DNA from: Candidatus Terraquivivens yellowstonensis | GTDB lineage: Archaea; Thermoproteota; Nitrososphaeria_A; Caldarchaeales; Wolframiiraptoraceae | Assembly: GCA_023539445.1 (NCBI GenBank) | Contig: JAKCEW010000002.1 | Coordinates: 1-64,000, forward strand | Reading direction: 5' to 3' | Length of the DNA: 64,000 nucleotides | In this document: positions 48,801 to 57,021 of the stretch, in pieces | Numbering within the stretch: position 1 is the stretch's first letter | Layout: each line of letters opens with the position of its first letter | Translations under genes and position numbers: made by a program | Notes under the pieces: generated by a model | Told to the model about the DNA's origin: nothing | What the model saw: the letters and a program-made list of their open reading frames with translations, nothing else | Databases searched by the model: none

Positions 48801-48996
48801 ATACCCGGCCTCTGGCATGGCCCACATGCATGAAACCGTTTGCCGTCGGCGGCCCCTCTAAGAAAGAAAATATGGGTGCGTTTTTATTGGCTTCGAAGAC
48901 TTTCTTTTGAATATCTCTCTCACGCCACCAGTTCGCTACTGCTTCCTCAATCTTCTTGGGGTCGTATCTACCTTGGAAAAGCGACAAATAGGTCAC
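45814..48996 (-). CDS. ileS: Isoleucyl-tRNA synthetase
   Basis: GPPTANGFMHVGHARGRVYKD, WDCLGLPTELEVEKKLG, GKKMSKSKGNVV. Confidence 0.97.
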   Translation of the reverse strand: MTYLSLFQGRYDPKKIEEAVANWWRERDIQKKVFEANKNAPIFSFLEGPPTANGFMHVGHARGRVYKDIVLRYQTMKGLNVWRRAGWDCLGLPTELEVEKKLGFTSKKDVEMFGLERFVEEANKLVDFYIDHWRRASERLALWLDYENAYETRKENYMEHVWTLLKKAYEDGNLVESFKVVHYCPSCETPLSSHEVSQGYEEVEDPSVYVKFPLKRSKNEYVVIWTTTPWTLPGNEAVAVNPNSKYVECEVGDEIWIIGEEALERAMSDMGVESYKVIRRVKGSELVGESYWHPLAEEVPAHKKHNNPAHMIVAADFVTMVEGTGCVHVAPAHGPEDFELGKSLGIPIFCPIRPNGTFTEEGGMYAGMYFKQAGERVLQDLKSKGLLVKEGKIVHTYPFCWRCGTPLIYLASRQWFLKIDKIKEKMLEENKKVRWQPQWAGMGRFGDWIAGAEDWCISRTKIWGTPLPVWTCTNCGAKKVVGNKAELESAIKKPEKIRLLRPWIDEVVFRCENCGGEMKREPFVLDTWLDSGVAHFASVDYLRNKNLFEKLFPYDFITEAIDQTRGWFYTLLFTSVLYFGRAPFSSVLNQGHVLDSEGKKMSKSKGNVVWAMDAFERFGVDPLRLYLVSKAKPWDTINFVPEEVDRVAEELNILWNVFAFAKTYFDLDKFDPEKYRVEAMLKYADPVDKWVLSRINSLVKLVTNSLEDLEIYTAAKSIRSFIVEDLSHIYIRSIRRKIWVEKATVDKLTAYSVLFYLMRKLVTLLAPFVPYLSEYIFAAIKQKDDPESVHLLRWPRVDEEFINQELEDNMDIVQSVLSSILAARQKAGRKLRWPVKSITLVPKTLKAKHALNQFRDYLKSQANTEELIILNVGERPRWLRRKAVPVLSSLGPKFGPRLGDVLKTIRSFPAEKLEETITNDGVVKMTLQDGTIVELTGSDVNFLDEIPENLSYEDGRFAEVYVDLTETETIKLVSLANELIRRIQVMRREIGLDIDKVVECILVSSSEELVKVVERMSDYIEEETRTRLKVYEQTSEPEEKFYKKDWKIGQVQVRIALSKE

Positions 48997-49260
48997 ACTC
49001 CACCTTATTATTGCCCACTCCTTCCGGAAGGGCTATCGAATTTGGCGGTACATTTCACCTGCACGGATGAGGGTTAGTTGTATAATATAGCTTTTCTTTT
49101 TTGATTGTACATGTGGAACCGCAATGCTTTTACGATGGTTAAGTAACAATGAAAAAGGTTACGGTATATCTATTAATCGTTAATTCAAGTCATAGAAGTC
49201 AGGAAATGCTCTGATCGCAAAACTTTTTTACACGACACTACGATGCAAGTTGTTGCTTGC

Positions 49261-50136
49261 TTACTTAAGAGCCCTATTACACTTCGGACAAAATACGTCA
49301 TCCGGTGAAATTTCAGCACCGCAGAACTTGCACTTAAGCTCACCATACAACTCTTTAAACCTCTGTTTTTCATACCTTCTCCCAATAATAAGCGCAACTT
49401 CAAACATTACAACGAGTGGTATGAACAGTATGAAGTTGCCTGCTATTCCACCATCTGGTGTAATAAATGCCACAACTATATACATAAATGCATAAATGTA
49501 TCCTCTGTATTTCTTGAACGGAGCTGTTCCAACTATACCGACTCTTATGAGAAGAATGAGTATCACGGGAAAAGTAAAGACCATACCAGTGGCTAAAGCT
49601 GTAAAAAAGACCATCGTGTAGAAGGATATGGCGGTAATTGTCGCCTCTATTTTAAACATGACGGCGAATATCAATAAGAACCTCATCAAAGCTGGCAGGA
49701 CAAAAAATAATGCAAAGGCAACACCAACGAAGAAGAGGGTTATGAACGCCGTTAAGAACGGATAGATGAGTCTCCTTTCATGAGGATAGAATGCAGGGTT
49801 AACAAAAGCGTATATCTCATAACCAACGACGGGCATGCTGAGAAGGAGTCCGATGAGTATTGAAGCCACAATCCAGATCTCAAAAGGTGATGAAAGTTCG
49901 CCGGCTATCAGCTTCACACCTTCAGGAAGTATGTAACTATTAACCAACGTAAGCACTCTTGCCACAATAGGCTCATACATTTCTAGAAACTGTATGGGGT
50001 TTGCGATGAGTGCAACAGGGTCTGCGGGGAATACCATCATGAATATTGTCGCGGCGAATACTGCTATGAGTATACGTTTAAGCCTCATACCCAGCTCTCT
50101 AACATGATCCCAGAAAGGAGCCTCTTTGCTAGACAT
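49261..50136 (-). CDS. tatC: Twin-arginine translocase TatC with C-terminal zinc ribbon
   Basis: WDHVRELGMRLKRILIAVFAATIFM, YEIYAFVNPAFYPHERRLIYPFL, VFTFPVILILLIRVG; tail CKFCGAEISPDDVFCPKCNRALK. Confidence 0.9.
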   Translation of the reverse strand: MSSKEAPFWDHVRELGMRLKRILIAVFAATIFMMVFPADPVALIANPIQFLEMYEPIVARVLTLVNSYILPEGVKLIAGELSSPFEIWIVASILIGLLLSMPVVGYEIYAFVNPAFYPHERRLIYPFLTAFITLFFVGVAFALFFVLPALMRFLLIFAVMFKIEATITAISFYTMVFFTALATGMVFTFPVILILLIRVGIVGTAPFKKYRGYIYAFMYIVVAFITPDGGIAGNFILFIPLVVMFEVALIIGRRYEKQRFKELYGELKCKFCGAEISPDDVFCPKCNRALK

Positions 50137-50207
50137 CAGGTTATGCCTCCGACTTTTTGCTTGTTATTCAGAAATATTGTTAAGATAAATGTTTTATAGA
50201 TTGGTTG

Positions 50208-51344
50208 TCAATAGCCCATTTTACGTAAACGTTCCTCCAGATCTCCAATGGCTTGACGATTTATACCATCAACCTTGAATGACATGACATCTAAGATGGC
50301 ATCATAAACCTTAACAGTTTTTTCCACGCTAAGGTTTCCCATGTTGGCGACCCTTATAAGCGAGCCTTTCATGCTTCCCATACCGCCAGCGGCTACTATG
50401 CCATACTTAACCCTGAGCTCTTTGAGAATTTCAGAATCCGTCACGTTGTTCGGTAACGAAATCGAGATTGTTGTAGGTGATCTATAATCTTTCTCTGCGA
50501 ATAGCCTCACGTTAGCTTTCTCAAGAACTTCGTAGATGTTGTTAGCAAAGTCTATGTGCCTTTTTATCCAATTATCCGCTCCATACTCTAAGACGATATT
50601 AAGCGCCTCATCCATTCCATACATCAGGTTGACTGCCGGTGTGAAAGGTGTCTCACGGTTTTCCTCATAAGATTTTTTATACTTGATGAGGTCAAAGTAG
50701 AAAGGTCTCCTAGAACTTCTAATTTTATTCCAAGCCTCTTCGCTTACGGTTATTATCGAAAGACCCGGTGGGCCTGCATAACACTTTTGGCTACCGATAA
50801 CACAAACATCTATACCCCAAGTATCAATTTTGAGGGGTAGTCCTCCAGCTGCAGAGACCGCATCTACTGCGACGAGAACGTTACGCTCCTTACACGCCCT
50901 AACAATTTCGTGAAGTTCTCTACTTGTTGTACCAGTTGAGGTTTCGTTGTATACCAACAATGCGACGTCGTATGCTCTTTCGTCGAGTGCTCTCTTGATG
51001 ATTTCAGGATTTGGGGCAGTTTGTGGTTTGATGTTTAAATAGGTAATCTCAGCGCCGTAGAACTTTGCAGCTTCAGCGAACCTTTCGGAGAAAACACCGA
51101 ACACCGGCGATAGCACCTTATCGCCTTTGTTTATTATATTTGAGACAGCACACTCTATGCCGCCTGTGGCGGAACATGCAAGAACAAATACGCTACCATC
51201 GGTTTTGAGCAACTTCCTAAACTTCTCGACTAAAGAAGTGTAGAGTTCCCGAAGCTCGGGCCCTCTATGGCTGACTACCTGCTTGGACATCGCCTCAAGG
51301 ACACGCTTGTGAAGTTCCGTAGGACCTGGTGTTACCAGCAACAT
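50208..51344 (-). CDS. Class V aminotransferase (serine-pyruvate/alanine-glyoxylate type)
   Basis: VTPGPTELHKRVLEAMSKQVVSHRGPELRELY, VAVDAVSAAGGLPLKIDTWGIDVCVIGSQKCYAGPPGLSII. Confidence 0.92.
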   Translation of the reverse strand: MLLVTPGPTELHKRVLEAMSKQVVSHRGPELRELYTSLVEKFRKLLKTDGSVFVLACSATGGIECAVSNIINKGDKVLSPVFGVFSERFAEAAKFYGAEITYLNIKPQTAPNPEIIKRALDERAYDVALLVYNETSTGTTSRELHEIVRACKERNVLVAVDAVSAAGGLPLKIDTWGIDVCVIGSQKCYAGPPGLSIITVSEEAWNKIRSSRRPFYFDLIKYKKSYEENRETPFTPAVNLMYGMDEALNIVLEYGADNWIKRHIDFANNIYEVLEKANVRLFAEKDYRSPTTISISLPNNVTDSEILKELRVKYGIVAAGGMGSMKGSLIRVANMGNLSVEKTVKVYDAILDVMSFKVDGINRQAIGDLEERLRKMGY

Positions 51345-51405
51345 TAAAAAATTGCAAAATAGTGGGTATTTTAAATCTTTTACCTAGATTGCCTTATGCT
51401 ATGCG

Positions 51406-51455
51406 TGCACATATTTGTGCATATAAACATTCTAATGGTTCAAGTAAACATTCTA
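51406..51455. promoter_or_regulatory. Candidate operator: inverted repeat plus two direct repeats upstream of trpB2
   Basis: TGCACA-tatt-TGTGCA at 51406-51421; TAAACATTCTA at 51424-51434 and again at 51445-51455 (21 bp period). Confidence 0.5.
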
Positions 51456-51601
51456 TACATTTTAAAGGGCATGCTTTCCGATTGTCGTAGTTTACTTGAA
51501 TTTTTTTGACGTATGTTGAATACACAATTTTGTTCATTGTTGCGAATGCATTCATTTTTGCACATAACGTTTATTAAAGCTCAAAATTCGAAAAAGACAC
51601 C

Positions 51602-52993
51602 ATGCAGCGTAAAGTAGTCCTAAACGATAGTGAAATACCAAAAGAATGGTACAACATACTGCCAGATCTGCCAAAGCCCCTCCCTCCACCAATAGATCCT
51701 GAGACGAGAGCTCCGGTCTCACCGGCAAAGCTTGAGAGAGTCTTTGCGAAGGAGTTGCTCAGGCAAGAGATGAGCATGGAGAGATGGATTCCAATACCTG
51801 AGGAGATAAGGGAGGTCTATGCTCTGTGGAGACCAACACCGTTATATAGGGCGATAGGACTCGAGAGGTATCTGAAGACGCCGGCAAAGATTTACTATAA
51901 GTTCGAGGGCGTTAGTCCGCCTGGTTCCCATAAACCAAACACTGCTGTCGCACAGGCTTACTACAACATGAAAGAGGGACAGGAGAGGCTAACCACGGAG
52001 ACTGGTGCCGGCCAGTGGGGTTCTGCGCTTGCCTTCGGTTGTATGTTGTTCAATCTAAAGTGCACGGTTTACATGGTAAGAGCGAGCTATGATCAAAAGC
52101 CTTATAGGAAGATAATGATGCAGGTTTGGGGTGCAGAGGTTCTACCAAGTCCCAGCGATAGGACAAACTTTGGAAGAAGCATATTGAAGAACGATCCGCA
52201 GAATCCAGGAAGCTTAGGTATAGCGATAAGCGAGGCCATTGAAGATGCTTTGTCACATGAAGGCACGAAGTACACGCTGGGTAGTGTGCTTAACCACGTT
52301 CTAATGCATCAGACGGTCCAAGGTCTCGAGGCGAAGAAGCAATTAGAGGTTTTGGACGAGTATCCTGATGTGGTGGCTGGTTGCGTTGGAGGTGGGAGTA
52401 GCTTCTCAGGTCTCTTTTGGCCATTCTACTACGACAAAGTAACGAAGAAGGCTGAGAAGGACATAGAGTTTATCGCAACAGAGCCCACGGCCTGCCCCAC
52501 CCTAACTAAGGGTATATACACTTACGACCACGGCGACACAGCAAGGTTGACACCGCTTTTAGCAATGTACACAGTAGGTTCGGACTTCATCCCACCGCCT
52601 ATACATGCTGGAGGGTTAAGGTACCATGGCGATGCGCCGACACTCTGCCTACTCGCGAAGGAAGGTTATATTAAGGCTGTAGCCTATGACCAAGTATCCG
52701 TCTTCGAAGCCGCAACGATATTCGCTAGGACAGAGGGAATCGTGCCCGCGCCTGAGCCATCTCACACTATAAGGTATGTGATAGATGAGGCTTTGAGGTG
52801 TAAGAGGACGGGTGAGAAGAAGACGATACTCTTTAACCTTTGTGGTCACGGGCACTTCGATATGCATGCCTATGACGAGTTCTTTGCAGGAAGGCTGCCT
52901 AAATGGGAATATCCCGAGAGCGCCATAAGGGATTCTATAGAAAAGTTAAAGAGGCTCTATCCATGGATTAAAGACCTGCCGTACCTAGGGTGA
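51602..52993 (+). CDS. trpB2: TrpB2-type tryptophan synthase beta-like PLP enzyme
   Basis: [74 protein letters not shown]; insertions typical of TrpB2. Confidence 0.94.
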   Translation: MQRKVVLNDSEIPKEWYNILPDLPKPLPPPIDPETRAPVSPAKLERVFAKELLRQEMSMERWIPIPEEIREVYALWRPTPLYRAIGLERYLKTPAKIYYKFEGVSPPGSHKPNTAVAQAYYNMKEGQERLTTETGAGQWGSALAFGCMLFNLKCTVYMVRASYDQKPYRKIMMQVWGAEVLPSPSDRTNFGRSILKNDPQNPGSLGIAISEAIEDALSHEGTKYTLGSVLNHVLMHQTVQGLEAKKQLEVLDEYPDVVAGCVGGGSSFSGLFWPFYYDKVTKKAEKDIEFIATEPTACPTLTKGIYTYDHGDTARLTPLLAMYTVGSDFIPPPIHAGGLRYHGDAPTLCLLAKEGYIKAVAYDQVSVFEAATIFARTEGIVPAPEPSHTIRYVIDEALRCKRTGEKKTILFNLCGHGHFDMHAYDEFFAGRLPKWEYPESAIRDSIEKLKRLYPWIKDLPYLG

Positions 52994-53940
52994 TCCGTTT
53001 GATTGACGACCCTCCGAAAGTCTTAGTTTGCGATAAGGTCCATAATGCTGGAATAAGAATGCTAAAAGACGCAGGCTTTGAGGTTACCTTAGCCGAGGGA
53101 ATCTCCCACGAAGAGTTATTGAATGTTATTTCAGAATACGACATAATTATGGTCAGAAGTAGAACAAAAGTAAGCAGGGACGTCATAAAAGCAGCAAAGA
53201 AGCTGAAGGTAATCGCAAGGGTTGGGGCTGGTACGGATAACATAGATGTTGATGCTGCTCATGGAATGGGAATAAAGGTAATCTGCGCCGGTGATGCGGT
53301 TGCGAATGCAACAGCTGAACTGACCGTGGGTCTTATGTTGGCCCTCTCACGAAACATATGCCTACTAAATGAGGAAATGAAGAAGGGCGTTTGGCCTAAA
53401 GGAAAATGCGAAGGTGTGGAATTAAGGGGCAAGACCGTAGGTATAATCGGTGTGGGAAGAATAGGTAGGAGGGTCGCGGAGTTAACTAAGGCATTCGGTA
53501 TGGAAGTACTAATGAATGATGTAGTTCCAATACCTGAAGACTTTCTGAAGAAAGTTTCGGGAAGGTTTCTTCCACTAGTAGATCTTTTGAAGGAATCGGA
53601 TTACATAACGCTCCATGTTTCCTTGACACCTTCAACTAGGAATTTGTTGAACAAAGACAATATGCGCTTCATAAAACAGGGAGCATTCTTAATTAACACG
53701 TCGAGAGGTGCCGTAATAGATGAGGATGCTCTCTATGAAGCCTTGGTAACCGGTCGGCTCAAGGGCGCTGCTTTGGATGTATACAGCGTGGAGCCGCCTA
53801 TTAACAAGAAGTTACTCGAACTCCCAAATGTTATATGCACACCGCATATAGGTGCCCAGACCCTAGAGGCTCAAGAGAGGGCCTCCATTGAGGTTGCAAC
53901 GAAGATAATAGATCTTTTTTCTTATGCAACCATCCGATAA
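52990..53940 (+). CDS. serA: D-3-phosphoglycerate dehydrogenase-type 2-hydroxyacid dehydrogenase
   Basis: [75 protein letters not shown]; overlaps the trpB2 stop. Confidence 0.9.
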   Translation: MIRLIDDPPKVLVCDKVHNAGIRMLKDAGFEVTLAEGISHEELLNVISEYDIIMVRSRTKVSRDVIKAAKKLKVIARVGAGTDNIDVDAAHGMGIKVICAGDAVANATAELTVGLMLALSRNICLLNEEMKKGVWPKGKCEGVELRGKTVGIIGVGRIGRRVAELTKAFGMEVLMNDVVPIPEDFLKKVSGRFLPLVDLLKESDYITLHVSLTPSTRNLLNKDNMRFIKQGAFLINTSRGAVIDEDALYEALVTGRLKGAALDVYSVEPPINKKLLELPNVICTPHIGAQTLEAQERASIEVATKIIDLFSYATIR

Positions 53941-53986
53941 CTTAAGCCAGTTAATTTTTATTACGTCCCTCAAGAAAATATGATGT

Positions 53987-54712
53987 TTGACCTTGAGAAG
54001 GGATTATGTAAAAAACCCTCTATGGAAGATTCTTGTGGATACTGTTAGGAGCATGAGCCTCTATCCCGTTCACAAGTCTTACGTTAGAGACAAAATAATC
54101 ATGAACGAACCATCCATAAGTGCAGAAGAGTTGAGCGTGAGACTGAGTATGCCGTTGGGTGAGGCTATGGTTATCTTGGATGAGTTAAGGATGTACGCGG
54201 CAGATTTTGAGGAAGAACTCAAGGCCCCTCTACCGACTGAGCGAAAGTATAACCGTGTATGCTTAGGAGGCACCTTTGATGTAATCCATTATGGACATCT
54301 TGCTTTACTCCTGACGGCTTTCAGGAGTGGTAAGAAAGTGACGATAGGTGTTACTAGCGATGAGCTTGCCAAGAAATTGGGGAAGACTCATGATGTAAGG
54401 CCTTATAATGAACGCATGAATAACCTAAGAAAGATTTTAGAGAAATATGACTGGATTGATGACGCAACAATAGTAAAACTTGACGACCCCTATGGCCCTG
54501 CGGTAACTGACGCTATTATGGAAGCAATCGTGGTCAGCCCATTTACAGCATTCAGAGCTCTAGAAATAAACACAATAAGGACCGAGAGTTTGATGAAGCC
54601 TTTGGATGTGATAGAATGCCCGTTAATCCTAGCAGAAGACGGAAAGCCGATATCGTCATCAAGGATAATTAGGGGCGAGGTAACACCTGAAGGGAGGCTT
54701 GTCCGCTCTTAG
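53987..54712 (+). CDS. Archaeal phosphopantetheine adenylyltransferase-like protein with N-terminal extension
   Basis: VCLGGTFDVIHYGHLALLLTAFRSG and ISSSRIIRGEVTPEG; about 85 aa N-terminal helical/HTH-like extension. Confidence 0.88.
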   Translation: MTLRRDYVKNPLWKILVDTVRSMSLYPVHKSYVRDKIIMNEPSISAEELSVRLSMPLGEAMVILDELRMYAADFEEELKAPLPTERKYNRVCLGGTFDVIHYGHLALLLTAFRSGKKVTIGVTSDELAKKLGKTHDVRPYNERMNNLRKILEKYDWIDDATIVKLDDPYGPAVTDAIMEAIVVSPFTAFRALEINTIRTESLMKPLDVIECPLILAEDGKPISSSRIIRGEVTPEGRLVRS

Positions 54713-54930
54713 CCTCCTTTGAAGGACCTTGGTATGGGTGTAGTGTACATAACGTACCCTATCCATCCTACGACAAAGAAGAAGAATAAGACAATGATTA
54801 GTATTGGTATCTTCACGGCGAGTTCAGGATCAAGACCGTTTATGAAACCGAAAAACCACGTCATGTAGAACGTAGCCAAGATGACAGAGACCAGCATCAG
54901 AAAAAAGCCGAAAGCCTTACCTAACCTCAT
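54709..54930 (-). CDS. Small membrane protein, two predicted TM helices
   Basis: FGFFLMLVSVILATFYMTWFFGFINGLDPELAVKIPILIIVLFFFFVVGWIGYVMYTTPIPRSF; resembles the 19669-19923 product. Confidence 0.8.
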   Translation of the reverse strand: MRLGKAFGFFLMLVSVILATFYMTWFFGFINGLDPELAVKIPILIIVLFFFFVVGWIGYVMYTTPIPRSFKGG

Positions 54931-54992
54931 AGGATTTCAAGCCGAATAACATAGTGTACCTAAAATTAAATGTATCCTTCAACAATAATTGG

Positions 54993-55310
54993 CTATCTTC
55001 TCAGCTTTCTCAGGAGTGTTATATCCAACGTCTTGTACGTTCTGTATACATGGACGCTAAGCAGTAGGGCTAATGCTATGACTGCTGCTCCCACGGCCAT
55101 AGAGATAAGGACGACGCTCTGAGCGAATGGGTCTATCATGCCTCCAGGAAAGTTTGTAGATAGTGCTATAAAGTTTAAGTGGGCAGCGTTTATCATAATC
55201 TCAATACCTATTATCATCTTTATGATGCTTCTCTTTGTTGCTAGGACATAGATGCCGATTATGAAAAGCAGAACGGCAGTAAGAACATAGTATAAGATAA
55301 AAAGCGACAA
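54993..55310 (-). CDS. nuoK: NuoK-like subunit of complex I-type dehydrogenase
   Basis: YVLTAVLLFIIGIYVLATKRSIIKMIIGIEIMINAAHLNFIAL. Confidence 0.93.
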   Translation of the reverse strand: MSLFILYYVLTAVLLFIIGIYVLATKRSIIKMIIGIEIMINAAHLNFIALSTNFPGGMIDPFAQSVVLISMAVGAAVIALALLLSVHVYRTYKTLDITLLRKLRR

Positions 55311-55313
55311 CTT

Positions 55314-55571
55314 TCATTCCCTCCTAAGTAAGACTACAAGGGCCATAACAAAGGCCAATAAAGCTATAACCAATGCGATTACTGCCGGGAATAAATCCTC
55401 CCATATGTAAATACTTATAGCTTTACCGGATTCTAAAGCGCTAGGCATTATGAGCCTGCTTGTTGCATCATTCCAATGCTCGTATGTAGGTGGACTGGTA
55501 GCAAAACTGTACAGGATTGCTATTGCAAGTACGAGCGTTGATATCGAACCTAAAAGCTCCGTACGCTTCAT
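55314..55571 (-). CDS. NuoJ C-terminal-like small membrane subunit
   Basis: 85 aa membrane protein directly between NuoJ-like and NuoK-like ORFs. Confidence 0.7.
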   Translation of the reverse strand: MKRTELLGSISTLVLAIAILYSFATSPPTYEHWNDATSRLIMPSALESGKAISIYIWEDLFPAVIALVIALLAFVMALVVLLRRE

Positions 55572-55867
55572 TTCTCTTTACCCACCGTCAGAGAGACTAC
55601 GATCAGCATAAGGGCTATCAAACCACCCGCATAAACTAGCAGTTGTGCTATGCCAGCATAGTACGCTCCCATCAGTATGAATAATATGGCTATAGTGGCT
55701 GTCATACCAAAAAGCCCAAATATGGACCTATACAGGCTATTTGCTTCAACGGCTAGAATTGAGAACACTACGGAGAGTGAAAGCAGTAACAGCGAAGCGA
55801 CCTCGTATATCATGTGACCACCTCTAAACCACACTAACACATGGGTAATAAAGGTTATTCCACTCAA
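55568..55867 (-). CDS. nuoJ: NuoJ-like subunit (N-terminal part of a split NuoJ)
   Basis: SIFGLFGMTATIAILFILMGAYYAGIAQLLVYAGGLIALMLIVVSLT. Confidence 0.9.
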   Translation of the reverse strand: MSGITFITHVLVWFRGGHMIYEVASLLLLSLSVVFSILAVEANSLYRSIFGLFGMTATIAILFILMGAYYAGIAQLLVYAGGLIALMLIVVSLTVGKEK

Positions 55868-55893
55868 GTCACGCTAAAACTTATCTTTGGGTC

Positions 55894-56958
55894 GTGTTGT
55901 TTTGGAATGGGTTGTCCGAAGTCAGCGTTAGACGAAGAAAGGTAATGCGTTTCATCATGTTGACTTTCGTTCTGACTTACGGCTTAAACTTAGGTATGGC
56001 CCTAGCGTTCGGCTTCAAGCTACCGGCTGAGGCTAGAACTTCCATGATGACTATGATGCTTGTGCCGGCCTTCTCGGCAATCGTCCTTAAGATGTTCTTC
56101 GAAAAAGACAGCAACATATATTTTAGAACTTTCCGAGAAAAAACTAGGCTGTTCTTTTATTTCTTCCTTCTTTACTTTGCTGTCTTTCTAACACTCTCTA
56201 TAGCATCATGGATTTCACCCCAATACGTTGAGTTGGCAGACACGCTGACGTTCGCTATGACAAGCTTAGGTTTACTGTTCCTAGTAGCTCTTAGGTTCAT
56301 GTTGGGTGGTGATGCTTTCCGTAGGGCGGGGCTATCTTTCGGAAGCTCCAAATATTATCTTATATTCGGCTCACTTCTGGTGGCGCTTTACGGTGGTATG
56401 GCATGGCTAAACTGCAACCTTGGCTTGGGCACACCTGTCAGATTAGAGGAGTTGTTTGTTACTTCGGATATTGAAGCATCTGGATTAATGGGCGCCCTTA
56501 TCTTAATGGGAATCCAGCTGATAATCATATCGCCCTTTCTCACGTTACTCGTAACGTTTGGTGAGGAGTATGGCTGGAGAGGTTACCTCCAAACGGAGCT
56601 GACGGGCATCGTAGGTAAGTTAAAGGCCGCCCTTCTCGTCGGTCTGGTATGGGGTGTATGGCATGCACCCGTTATAGCTATGGGTCACAACTATCCAGGT
56701 TATCCTGTGCAAGGTGTGTTCTTGATGATCGCATACACAGTTGCCTTGTCCGTGATCTTCGGTCTAGCTTTTCTCAAATCAGGTAGCGTCTGGCTCGTAT
56801 CCTATATGCATGGTGTGAACAATCAGTCCGCATCGTTCTTCCATGCCTTTTGTTGCACACCTTCAGATCCCGTATTATCCTTCGGCATAGGTCTGTACGG
56901 TATAGCAATATTCGCCGTAGTAGCCTTGCTATTGTTAAAGAGTAAAGCATGGAAGTAA
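55894..56958 (+). CDS. CPBP-family (CAAX/Abi-type) intramembrane metalloprotease
   Basis: FGEEYGWRGYLQTELTG, LVGLVWGVWHAPVI, SGSVWLVSYMHGVNN. Confidence 0.92.
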   Translation: MLFWNGLSEVSVRRRKVMRFIMLTFVLTYGLNLGMALAFGFKLPAEARTSMMTMMLVPAFSAIVLKMFFEKDSNIYFRTFREKTRLFFYFFLLYFAVFLTLSIASWISPQYVELADTLTFAMTSLGLLFLVALRFMLGGDAFRRAGLSFGSSKYYLIFGSLLVALYGGMAWLNCNLGLGTPVRLEELFVTSDIEASGLMGALILMGIQLIIISPFLTLLVTFGEEYGWRGYLQTELTGIVGKLKAALLVGLVWGVWHAPVIAMGHNYPGYPVQGVFLMIAYTVALSVIFGLAFLKSGSVWLVSYMHGVNNQSASFFHAFCCTPSDPVLSFGIGLYGIAIFAVVALLLLKSKAWK

Positions 56959-57021
56959 ACTTGCCCAAAAATAGGACATCGTCGAACATTGCCTGATTCC
57001 AATACTTATGGTACCGGCGCT

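Noticed and set aside
49185-49403. 72-aa minus-strand ORF overlapping the end of tatC
   Set aside because: Overlaps the zinc-ribbon end of tatC in another frame with no recognisable motif.
55894-56958. CPBP protease as a phage abortive-infection or defence gene
   Set aside because: The family is often labelled Abi, but no defence genes surround it and most members are housekeeping membrane proteases.
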